A stretch of 10,441 nucleotides of DNA from contig DATIBC010000046.1 in NCBI GenBank assembly GCA_035457725.1, positions 1 through 10,441 of the forward strand, read 5' to 3'. Position numbers and translations under genes: made by a program. Source of the stretch: DATFES01 sp035457725 (GTDB taxonomy: Bacteria > Pseudomonadota > Alphaproteobacteria > CACIAM-22H2). Positions 1-6,908 of this stretch are shown here, in pieces. Each line of letters starts with the position of its first letter. Within the stretch, counting starts at the first letter, position 1. The notes under the pieces are model-generated. The model was given only the letters and a program-made list of their open reading frames with translations, searched no databases and was not told the origin of the DNA.

Positions 1-94
1 CGCCCGCTTTTCTTATCGCCGAAAGAACGAATCGAATCATGCGCTCGCGAAACGACGCTGCCATGTTGCCCTGCGCCTAGATCGCCGATGCGCT

Positions 95-346
95 TCAGAC
101 GCGGCGCCGGATAATCTCGAATCCGCGTTTATGCTTCTTGATCGACCACGCTTTCGAAATCGAGAATTCGTCGCCGGTTTCTTGAGCGTTCGCACCGCCG
201 TATCGACGCGTCACGTTGCCGGCGATCCCACCGTTTTCCCGCCAATAGGCGATCATCCGCCTATGCCACGAGCGGGACAGCATATCGCGATTGAGAACCA
301 TCGGCGGCTGGTCGTCGACGATATGCTCGGCCGCCGGCTCAAACAT
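95..346 (-). CDS. Doubtful hypothetical protein, 83 aa; possibly the 3' part of a frameshifted gene
   Basis: I do not recognise this protein. It reads from an ATG at 346 to a TGA at 95. The sequence is polar and basic, with Trp and Arg clusters in the middle (SWHRRMIAYWRENGG) and a Lys/Arg-rich end (KKHKRGFEIIRRRV). I see no signal peptide, membrane segment or catalytic motif. Codon choice in the first half is compatible with GC-rich coding DNA. There is no good Shine-Dalgarno directly before the ATG. The frame stays open upstream to a stop at 419-421 but offers no ATG, GTG or TTG there. A neighbouring frame reads MILFDRNGRDSRG from an ATG at 405 and would join this one if the C5 run at 367-371 had one more base. 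It may therefore be a gene remnant, or a real gene with a sequencing error. It lies 3' of the tRNA on the same strand. Its reality is uncertain. Confidence 0.35.
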   Translation of the reverse strand: MFEPAAEHIVDDQPPMVLNRDMLSRSWHRRMIAYWRENGGIAGNVTRRYGGANAQETGDEFSISKAWSIKKHKRGFEIIRRRV

Positions 347-518
347 GTCACGGCAGGCGCCAAACTCCCCCGTGAATCGCGGCCGTTGCGGTCGAATAGG
401 ATCATCGCGCCGGAGCCATCACGGATGCAATCGCCAACGTCTCCGTCGGCGCTCGGCGAAGCAGGTCACCCAGCCTGAATTTCGTGAAACGGTGTCGTCG
501 CTTCCCCGGCCGTGAAAT

Positions 519-595
<77 letters not shown>

Positions 596-672
596 GACGG
601 CGAGGGACACTATTCGAAACCGGGCGGCGGCGCAAACCCGGCAAGCGGCGAGCCGCCGGAGAGGGCCGTGCC

Positions 673-915
673 TCAGATCGTTTGATCGAGAAACGCCAGA
701 GACTTGCGTGCCTCCTCGTACTCCTCGCGCAACCGCCGCAGCTTGGTGTAGCTGAGATCGGCGTCGTGACCGAGCGTCTCTCCCTCGAGCCGGAGCTGCG
801 CGTTGGCCAGCTCGATCGCCTGGCGGACGTATTTCGTATGCCGGTTGCGCACCCATTCGCGCAACACCTCGCGTTCCGCCTGCGTCACGCGCCCGGGTAC
901 CGTCGGTTCGTTCAT
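673..915 (-). CDS. Hypothetical protein, 80 aa, helical and charged
   Basis: I do not recognise the family. The ATG at 915 is preceded by GGAGGA (925-930) with a 9-nt spacer, a strong ribosome binding site that sets this start. The frame stays open further upstream, but only as a shadow of the ABC gene. The product is soluble, with no signal peptide or membrane segment. From residue 11 on it is rich in Glu, Arg, Leu and Ala, in patterns such as TQAEREVLREWV and RRLREEYEEARKSL. These predict long amphipathic helices, possibly a short coiled coil. A Pro-rich tip (NEPTVPGRV) precedes them. It sits 95 bp downstream of the ABC ATPase on the same strand and 77 bp before the tRNA, so it may be co-transcribed with the ATPase. 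It has no feature of an ABC permease. Confidence 0.75.
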   Translation of the reverse strand: MNEPTVPGRVTQAEREVLREWVRNRHTKYVRQAIELANAQLRLEGETLGHDADLSYTKLRRLREEYEEARKSLAFLDQTI

Positions 916-1010
916 GGCGCCAGTTCCTCCATCATTGTCCGTCGGCCGATGCGGCCCGCCAAACCTAACATCGAAGCCGGTAAAGATGGAATAAACGCAA
1001 TGGATCCCGT

Positions 1011-1997
1011 TCAGCCGCCGCGCCGCGTCAGCTCGAGGAAGATGTCCTCGAGGTCGCTCTCCTCGGTCGACAGATCGACGATCCCGAGACCCGCGGCCTG
1101 CGCGGCGGCGAGCAGTTCGCCGATGCGAGTCCGGCTCGGCCGATAAGAGAAAACCAGGCGCCGTGGCGATTCGAGCCGGGCGCCGTAAGCCTCGAGCGAG
1201 GCGGGCAGCACCGCCACTTCGCGCTCCAGCGTTAGCTTCAGCGTCTTGCGGTCGAGCCGCGCCACCAGCGCGGCGGTGGTGTCGCAGGCGATCAGTCGCC
1301 CATTGTCGATGATGGCGATGCGGTCGCACAGCTCTTCGGCTTCGGGAAGATAGTGGGTTGTCAGCAGCACCGTCGTGCCGCCGGCGTTGAGCGCCCGCAC
1401 ATAGGCCCACAGCGATTGGCGCAGCTCGACGTCCACCCCCGCCGTCGGCTCGTCGAGCACCAGCACCGGCGGCGCGTGGACCATCGCCTTGGCGACCAAG
1501 AGGCGCCGCCGCATTCCGCCGGAAAGCGAGCGGGCATAAGCGTCGGCCTTGTCGGCGAGGCCGACGGCGGCGAGGATCTCCGCGCTTCGCCGCTCGCGCT
1601 TCGGCACGCCATACAATCCGGCCTGCACGTCGAGCAGCTCGCGCGGCGTGAAATAAGGGTCGATGTTGAGCTCCTGCGGCACCACGCCGATGGCGCCGCG
1701 CGCGCCGCGCGGATCGACGTCGATGTCGATGTCCCAGATCCGCGCCCGTCCGGAGGTCTTGTTGACCAGACCGGCGAGGATATTGATCAACGTCGATTTG
1801 CCGGCGCCGTTCGGGCCCAGCAGACCGAACAATTCGCCACGGCGAATCTGCAGATCGACCGCGTCCAGCGCCTTGATCGGCGCCGGCGCGCCGCGCCCGC
1901 GCACGCCGGGGTAGACTTTGGTCAGCGCCGAGATTTCAACCGCGAAATCCGGCGGCGCCGGCCGCAAGGCGGCGGAAGATTCAAGGTGATCGCGCAT
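1011..1997 (-). CDS. ABC transporter ATP-binding protein, ABC-2 exporter type
   Basis: This is the cytoplasmic ATPase half of an ABC-2-type exporter (drug, lipid or polysaccharide class; substrate unknown). With the ATG at 1997 it has 328 aa. Motifs in order: A-loop Tyr29 (KVYPG), Walker A GPNGAGKST (61-69), Q-loop Gln108 (VVPQE), signature LSGGM (158-162), Walker B VLVLDEP (178-184) with Glu183, and H-loop His215 (TTHYLPEAEELCDRI). The C-terminal 80 residues form the extra domain usual in this class and end in the common DLEDIFLELT. All catalytic residues are present. The frame can extend to a TTG at 2057 (348 aa). I prefer the ATG because 328 aa is closer to the family norm, but neither start has a clear Shine-Dalgarno. 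The permease that normally follows in the same operon is absent: the next gene is an 80-aa soluble protein and then a tRNA. The gene is divergent from the NDUFS6-like gene. Confidence 0.93.
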   Translation of the reverse strand: MRDHLESSAALRPAPPDFAVEISALTKVYPGVRGRGAPAPIKALDAVDLQIRRGELFGLLGPNGAGKSTLINILAGLVNKTSGRARIWDIDIDVDPRGARGAIGVVPQELNIDPYFTPRELLDVQAGLYGVPKRERRSAEILAAVGLADKADAYARSLSGGMRRRLLVAKAMVHAPPVLVLDEPTAGVDVELRQSLWAYVRALNAGGTTVLLTTHYLPEAEELCDRIAIIDNGRLIACDTTAALVARLDRKTLKLTLEREVAVLPASLEAYGARLESPRRLVFSYRPSRTRIGELLAAAQAAGLGIVDLSTEESDLEDIFLELTRRGG

Positions 1998-2130
1998 GAT
2001 GACCGGCGGGAGTCCCGATAGCGCGACGCCAAGGGGCGTTTGCTTCGCGTCGGCCAATCGGTATCATCGCCGCCGCGCGCGGGTCAACGCGCGTTCGTTT
2101 GCGATGCGTCGCTTATACGGAGTTCGCGCC

Positions 2131-2325
2131 ATGGCCGCCAACCCACCCGCTCCTGCCGAGATCGTCGAGGTCGCGACCTCGACCGTGGCTTGCGACGGCG
2201 ACGGCGGCCCGCTGGGCCATCCGCGCGTGTACCTCAATCTCGGCGCCGACGGCCGCGTCGACTGCCCATACTGCGATCGTCAATTTGTGCTCAAGCCCGG
2301 CGCCGGCGGCGCTGCGGGTCACTAG
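2131..2325 (+). CDS. Zinc-finger domain protein, zf-CHCC / NDUFS6-like, 64 aa
   Basis: This small protein belongs to the zf-CHCC family, related to mitochondrial complex I subunit NDUFS6, which binds one zinc and acts in assembly and stability of NADH dehydrogenase. The family pattern is intact: Cys21-DGDGGPLGHP with His30, then VYL, then Cys45-PYC with Cys48, giving a C-H-C-C zinc site. The N-terminal 20 residues are low in structure and the last ten are Gly/Ala-rich. The ATG at 2131 is chosen because GGAG at 2119-2122 lies 8 nt upstream. An in-frame ATG at 2104 would add nine residues but has no better site. No complex I gene is in the window. The gene sits 51 bp before polA on the same strand, so the two may share a transcript. 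A role in respiration is inferred from the family, not from the neighbours. Confidence 0.88.
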   Translation: MAANPPAPAEIVEVATSTVACDGDGGPLGHPRVYLNLGADGRVDCPYCDRQFVLKPGAGGAAGH

Positions 2326-2376
2326 ACCTTAGGCGCGTGACGGCCGGCGGGGCGATGCGCTAAACCTGTCGACGCA

Positions 2377-5220
2377 ATGCCGCGATCCGCCACGACCAAA
2401 CCGCGCCACGTCTGCCTCGTCGATGGCTCGGGCTTCATCTTCCGCGCCTTCCACGCGCTACCGCCGCTCTCGCGTCCCGACGGGACGCAAGTCGGCGCCG
2501 TGCTCGGATTCATCAACATGCTGCTGCGCCTGCGCGAGCGCGCCGAGTGCGACCATCTGGCGGTGATCTTCGACGCCGGCCGGCGCAGCTTCCGCAACGA
2601 CATCTATCCCGAATACAAGGCGCACCGCCCGGAACCGCCGCCCGAGCTGGTTCCGCAATTTGCCCTGGTGCGCGATGCGACGCGCGCCTTCAACGTGCCG
2701 GCGATCGAGCAGCCGGGCTACGAGGCCGACGATCTGATCGCGACATACGCGCGGCTCGCACGCGAGGCGGGGGCCACGGTCACCATCGTCTCCTCCGACA
2801 AGGACCTGATGCAGCTGGTGCGCGACGGCGTCACGATGCTCGACCCGATCAAGTACCGGACAATCGGCGAGGCGGAGGTGCGCGAGAAATTCGGCGTCGG
2901 CCCCGACAAGGTGGTCGACGTCCAGGCGCTCGCCGGCGATTCGACCGACAACGTTCCGGGCGTGCCGGGAATCGGCGTCAAAACGGCCGCCGAGCTCATC
3001 AACGCGTACGGCGATCTCGACAGCCTCCTCGCCCATGTCGACGAGATCAAGCAGCCCAAGCGCCGCGAAACGCTTGCCGCCAACCGGGACAAGGCGACGA
3101 TCAGTCGCCAGTTGGTGAAACTCAAGGATGATCTGACCCCGCCGGCGCCGCTGGACTCCTTCGCGGTGCGCGACCCCGACCCCGAGAAGACCTTCGCGTT
3201 TCTGCGCGAGCAGAACTTGCGCTCGGTCATGCAGCGTCTCGAGCAGGCGGGATGGAAGGCGCCCGCGGCCGCGGTCGCGGCGCCGCCGCCGCCCGAGCGC
3301 GCGGCGGAGAAAAAGAAGCACGACGGGCCGGCGCGCTACGTGCTCGTGCAAGATGTCAAGGCGCTCGACGCCTGGATCGCCCGCGCCACCGCGGCCGGGA
3401 TCGTCGCCGTCGACACCGAAACGACGTCGCTCGATCCGCTGCGGGCCGAACTGGTCGGCGTGTCGCTGGCGATCGAACCGGGCGAAGCCTGCTACGTTCC
3501 GGTCGGCCACGTCGCGCCAGAATCGACGACGCCTGCCGCCGGCAAACTCGATTTCGAGGCCAAGGGCGCCAAGCCGCCGAAGGCGCCCAAGCAGCTCGAC
3601 CGCTCCCTCGTCCTCGACAAATTGGAGCCGCTGCTCGCCGATCCGGCGGTGCTCAAGATCGGCCATAACCTCAAATACGACATGCAGATCTTCGCCAAGG
3701 CCGGGCTCGCCGTCGCGCCGTTCGACGACACGATGCTGATCTCCTACGTGCTCGAAGGCGGCCTGCACGGCCACGGAATGGACGAATTGGCGCAACTTAA
3801 TCTCGGACACAAGACCATCACCTACGACGAGGTCACCGGCAGCGGAAAGTCACGCCTGAGTTTCGCCGAGGTTCCGCTCGACCGCGCGCGTGACTACGCG
3901 GCCGAAGACGCCGAGGTGACGCTCAGGCTCCATCACGTCTTGAAGCCGCGATTGCTCGCCGAGCGCCTGGTCACCGTTTACGAGACGATCGAGCGGCCGC
4001 TTGCGCCAGTGGTTCGCGCGATGGAGGCGAACGGCATCGCCGTCGACCGCGATGAACTGCGGCGCCTGTCGAACGATTTCGCCAATCGGCTGGTCGATCT
4101 GGAGAAGCAGATCCACAAGCTCGCCGGACACGCCTTCAACATCGGCTCGCCGCAGCAACTCGGCAAGGTCCTGTTCGACGAAATGGGACTCGAGCTTGGC
4201 GATGGCGACGCGCCGAAGAAGACCAAGACCGGCGCCTACGCCACCGGCGCCGACGTGCTCGAGGACCTCGCCGCATCGGGACATGAATTGCCCGCCAAGG
4301 TACTCGAATGGCGGCAATTATCGAAGCTCAAGTCGACCTATGCCGACGCGCTGGTCGACGAGATCAACCCCGCGACCGGCCGTGTGCACACCTCGTTCGC
4401 GCTGGCCGCCACGTCGACCGGGCGGCTGTCGTCGAGCGACCCCAATCTGCAGAACATTCCGGTGCGCACCGACGAGGGACGCAAGATCCGCCGCGCTTTC
4501 GTCGCTGCCCCCGGCTACGAGCTGGTCTCGTTCGACTACTCGCAGATCGAACTGCGTCTCCTCGCCCACGTCGCCGACATCGCCCAACTCAAAGCGGCGT
4601 TCCGCGACGGCATCGACATCCATGCCCTTACCGCGAGCCAAGTCTTCGGCGTGCCGGTCAAGGGGATGGATCCGATGGTCCGCCGGCGCGCCAAGGCGAT
4701 CAATTTCGGCATCATCTACGGCATCAGCGCTTTCGGGCTGGCGCGCCAGCTGTCGATCCCGCAAGGCGAGGCGCGGGCCTATATCGACGCGTATTTCAAG
4801 CGCTATCCGGGAATCCGCGACTACATGGAGCGGACCAAGAAGGAGGCGCAGCAAAACGGCTACGTTTTGACGCCCTTCGGCCGGCGCTGCCATGTGCCAG
4901 GAATCAGGTCGAAGAATCCTGCGGAGCGAAACTTCTCCGAGCGCGCCGCGATCAACGCGCCACTGCAAGGTGGCGCTGCCGACATCATCAAGCGGGCCAT
5001 GGTGCGCATGCCCGCGGCACTCGCCAAAGCCAAGCTAGGGGCGCGGATGCTGTTGCAGGTGCACGACGAACTACTCTTCGAGGTCGCGCCCAAGGAGCGC
5101 GCGGCGACGGTGGACGCCGTCAAGCGGGCGATGGAAGGCGCCGCCGCACCGCATGTCGCGCTATCGGTGCCGCTCGTTGTCGACGTCGGCCACGGCCGCT
5201 CGTGGGACGAGGCGCATTAG
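2377..5220 (+). CDS. polA: DNA polymerase I, full three-domain form
   Basis: This is the replicative-repair polymerase that removes RNA primers and fills gaps in Okazaki fragments and excision repair; 947 aa, close to the E. coli enzyme. The 5' nuclease domain (about 10-290) has Asp16 in LVDGSG, YEADD at 115-119, SSDKDL, and GDSTDNVPG at 187-195. The 3'-5' proofreading domain has Asp346/Glu348 (DTET), Asn431/Asp435 (NLKYD) and Tyr507/Asp511 (YAAED), so proofreading looks intact. The polymerase domain has motif A DYSQIELR with Asp720, motif B with Arg769, Lys773, Phe777 and Tyr781, and motif C VHDE with His896, Asp897 and Glu898. These sit a constant 15 residues after the E. coli positions. 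Phe777 is the residue that disfavours dideoxynucleotides. The exo domain carries a Lys/Pro-rich insert around 380-410. The ATG at 2377 has no clear Shine-Dalgarno, but the protein starts at the expected place. Confidence 0.98.
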   Translation: MPRSATTKPRHVCLVDGSGFIFRAFHALPPLSRPDGTQVGAVLGFINMLLRLRERAECDHLAVIFDAGRRSFRNDIYPEYKAHRPEPPPELVPQFALVRDATRAFNVPAIEQPGYEADDLIATYARLAREAGATVTIVSSDKDLMQLVRDGVTMLDPIKYRTIGEAEVREKFGVGPDKVVDVQALAGDSTDNVPGVPGIGVKTAAELINAYGDLDSLLAHVDEIKQPKRRETLAANRDKATISRQLVKLKDDLTPPAPLDSFAVRDPDPEKTFAFLREQNLRSVMQRLEQAGWKAPAAAVAAPPPPERAAEKKKHDGPARYVLVQDVKALDAWIARATAAGIVAVDTETTSLDPLRAELVGVSLAIEPGEACYVPVGHVAPESTTPAAGKLDFEAKGAKPPKAPKQLDRSLVLDKLEPLLADPAVLKIGHNLKYDMQIFAKAGLAVAPFDDTMLISYVLEGGLHGHGMDELAQLNLGHKTITYDEVTGSGKSRLSFAEVPLDRARDYAAEDAEVTLRLHHVLKPRLLAERLVTVYETIERPLAPVVRAMEANGIAVDRDELRRLSNDFANRLVDLEKQIHKLAGHAFNIGSPQQLGKVLFDEMGLELGDGDAPKKTKTGAYATGADVLEDLAASGHELPAKVLEWRQLSKLKSTYADALVDEINPATGRVHTSFALAATSTGRLSSSDPNLQNIPVRTDEGRKIRRAFVAAPGYELVSFDYSQIELRLLAHVADIAQLKAAFRDGIDIHALTASQVFGVPVKGMDPMVRRRAKAINFGIIYGISAFGLARQLSIPQGEARAYIDAYFKRYPGIRDYMERTKKEAQQNGYVLTPFGRRCHVPGIRSKNPAERNFSERAAINAPLQGGAADIIKRAMVRMPAALAKAKLGARMLLQVHDELLFEVAPKERAATVDAVKRAMEGAAAPHVALSVPLVVDVGHGRSWDEAH

Positions 5221-5255
5221 AACACATTCCGCATCGATGGAATCGCCGGTTTTAT

Positions 5256-5327
5256 CCCTCACCCTTCGACAGGCTCAAGGCGAGGCGTAAAACAAGCCCT
5301 CATGGCGCGCTTGTCGAACCGTGAGGG
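5256..5327. repeat. Imperfect inverted repeat between convergent genes; possible dispersed palindrome or two-way terminator
   Basis: Two 21-nt arms (5256-5276 and 5307-5327) match as inverted copies at 17 of 21 positions around a 30-nt centre. The best blocks are CCCTCAC and TTCGACA on the left arm, answered by TGTCGAA and GTGAGGG on the right. The element lies 36 bp past the polA stop and 69 bp before the stop of the opposing PLP-enzyme gene, so neither reading frame is touched. The words TTCGACAGGCTCA and CTTGTCGAA resemble dispersed intergenic palindromes I know from other proteobacterial genomes. That is recollection, not a search. No T-run follows on either strand, so a classical intrinsic terminator is not shown. 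Confidence 0.6.
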
Positions 5328-5395
5328 TGTGCAGCGTGCCTGCATCGGAGTGGATCAAGCGCTAGAATATCGGGGCGCCGGTAAGCAAGCCGCGC

Positions 5396-6379
5396 TCACG
5401 CCAATCGCGCGCCGTACGTTCCGAGATACTTCATGCCGGTGTCGCACATGAGCGTAACGATCGTCGCGCCGGTTTCCAGCTTCTCGGCCAACCGCAGCGC
5501 GGCGATGACATTGGCGCCGGTCGAGGTGCCGGCGAACAGACCTTCCTCGCGGGCGAGGCGAAGCGCCATGTCCGCCGCGGCTTCGGTTGAGACGCGCTCG
5601 ATCCGATCGGCGACGCGATCATGCCAGAGCGGCACGACGAATCCTGCGCCGACGCCGTCGATCTTGTGCGCGCCCGCCATGCCGCCGGAAAGAACCGGCG
5701 ATTCCGCAGGCTCGACGGCAACGATCATGATGCGGGGATCGTGCCGGCGCAGCATCTCGCCGACGCCGCGCAGCGATGCGGCGCTGCCGACGCTCTGAAC
5801 GAAGCCGTCGATTCGTCCGCCGGTCTGAGCCCAGATCTCCTCCGCCAATCCGTGATAAGCGGCGATCTGATCGGTATTGTTGAGTTGATCGGTCCAAAAT
5901 CCGCCGGTTTCTAGCGCAATGACGCGCGCGGCCTCGATCATGTCGCGAGTGAGGTTCTCGGTCATACGCCCGCTCTCGCTTGGCACGATCCGAAGCTTCG
6001 CCCCGAGAATTTTCATATGGTCGAGCTTCTCCTTGGCGAAGGCGTCCGAAGTGACGATGTGCAACGGATATCCCTTCACGGAGCAAATCAGCGATAGCGA
6101 CACGCCGGTGCTGCCGCCGGTGTATTCGACGACCGTGCCGCCGGCGACGAGACGGCCATCCGCCTCAGCCGCTTCGATCATGGCGAGCGCCATCCGGTCT
6201 TTCATGCTGCCGGTCGGATTCTCGCTTTCCAGCTTCAGCAAGACGCGGACGCCGTTTGCCGGCGCGATCTTGCGCAACGCCACAAGCGACGTATCGCCGA
6301 TGCAATGCAAGACGTCGGGTAGCGGACGATTCGCCTGCTTCGTTTCGGTTCGTGATGCGGTCACGACGCTTTCCTTCAT
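5396..6379 (-). CDS. PLP-dependent cysteine synthase family protein
   Basis: This is a fold-type II PLP enzyme of the cysteine synthase/cystathionine beta-synthase family, 327 aa, cytoplasmic. The PLP lysine is Lys60 in NPTGSMKDR. The substrate loop, usually TSGNTG, reads TGGSTG (87-92). The segment aligned with the PLP-phosphate loop GTGGT reads VGSAAS (197-202), followed by the usual LRGVG. The late loop reads AGTSTGAN (283-290) where O-acetylserine sulfhydrylases have SSGA, and the end is CDTGMKYLGTYG. The family is secure, but these changes make true cysteine synthase activity uncertain. A lyase or another beta-replacement reaction is possible. The ATG at 6379 has only a weak ribosome binding site; the first 20 residues are unstructured, so a later start cannot be excluded. 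The gene follows the DUF488 gene after 112 bp and converges on polA. There is no sulfate-assimilation or serine acetyltransferase gene nearby. Confidence 0.92.
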   Translation of the reverse strand: MKESVVTASRTETKQANRPLPDVLHCIGDTSLVALRKIAPANGVRVLLKLESENPTGSMKDRMALAMIEAAEADGRLVAGGTVVEYTGGSTGVSLSLICSVKGYPLHIVTSDAFAKEKLDHMKILGAKLRIVPSESGRMTENLTRDMIEAARVIALETGGFWTDQLNNTDQIAAYHGLAEEIWAQTGGRIDGFVQSVGSAASLRGVGEMLRRHDPRIMIVAVEPAESPVLSGGMAGAHKIDGVGAGFVVPLWHDRVADRIERVSTEAAADMALRLAREEGLFAGTSTGANVIAALRLAEKLETGATIVTLMCDTGMKYLGTYGARLA

Positions 6380-6491
6380 GATTGGACGCTCGAACCCTGC
6401 GCCGTCTTATCGGCCCGATTTTGGCGCCTGTGGAATACGCGTTTCGGAGCCGATGGCGAACGACGCCAATTGGCCGAGGTCGCGCGCGCGA

Positions 6492-6875
6492 TCAATCGAT
6501 CGAAGCGCCCCGTTCTCTCAGAAGCTCGCGTAGCACCGAACGGTGGCACCGGGATTCGTCTTGGCAGTAGCAGCCGATCGAGAAATCCGCGTGACGCGAC
6601 ATGGCGGCGAGAAGGTCGAGCGCCCGGCGAGGCGCCGGGGTGTTCATTTCGGCGCGGAACGACCGGACGAACGCGCGCCAGTCGTTGGCCGTCTTCGCCG
6701 CCTTGGCCCGCGAGACCAACCGGGGACTCGGCGCAAGGTCAGGAAACCAGACGTCGTACCAATTCTCGGACGCATAGCGTTCCTTGCGCACGCCGCGCGG
6801 CGGATGCCGCACCGCGCCGATCCGCGTCCCTTCGTTTGCGGCGCGTGGTTCGCCGAGGCGGATGATGCGCAGCAT
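6492..6875 (-). CDS. DUF488 family protein, 127 aa
   Basis: The protein belongs to DUF488 (YeaO-like), a widespread small cytoplasmic family of unknown biochemical role. The diagnostic C-terminal motif is present: GCYCQDESRCHRSVL with Cys102, Cys104, Cys110 and His111, a cluster that suggests metal or nucleotide chemistry without proving it. The middle has YDVWFPDLAPSPRLV, an aromatic-rich stretch at the position where the family usually has a conserved W-P-L-type segment, and a long amphipathic helix (DWRAFVRSFRAEM). No signal peptide or membrane segment is seen. I use the ATG at 6875; a GTG immediately before it (6878) would add one residue. The Shine-Dalgarno is weak. The gene begins 33 bp after the amt stop on the same strand and may be read through from it. 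No functional link between the two is known to me. Confidence 0.85.
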   Translation of the reverse strand: MLRIIRLGEPRAANEGTRIGAVRHPPRGVRKERYASENWYDVWFPDLAPSPRLVSRAKAAKTANDWRAFVRSFRAEMNTPAPRRALDLLAAMSRHADFSIGCYCQDESRCHRSVLRELLRERGASID

Positions 6876-6908
6876 CACGTCAACGCTTTTGTCCGCCTCG
6901 TCTCGGGC

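Noticed and set aside
1..518. Integrated mobile element at the tRNA-Arg 3' end
   Set aside because: No integrase, no direct repeat of the tRNA 3' end and no mobile-element gene is present in the window.
607..635. Possible tRNA-Arg promoter (TTGCGC, 17 bp, TAGTGT on the minus strand)
   Set aside because: Position and spacing are reasonable, but each hexamer matches consensus at only 3 of 6 positions.
673..1410. Extension of the 80-aa gene to 245 codons
   Set aside because: The upstream part overlaps the ABC ATPase in another frame and is Arg-rich shadow sequence; a strong ribosome binding site marks the ATG at 915.
2076..2093. CGCGCG-6 nt-CGCGCG inverted repeat between the ABC gene and the zinc-protein gene
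   Set aside because: CGCGCG is itself a palindrome and is expected often by chance in this GC-rich DNA.
2458..3810. A 450-codon open frame on the minus strand
   Set aside because: It is antisense to polA, whose domains and catalytic residues are complete.
4308..5324. A 338-codon open frame on the plus strand
   Set aside because: It is an out-of-frame reading of the polymerase domain of polA, with Arg/Pro-rich nonsense composition.
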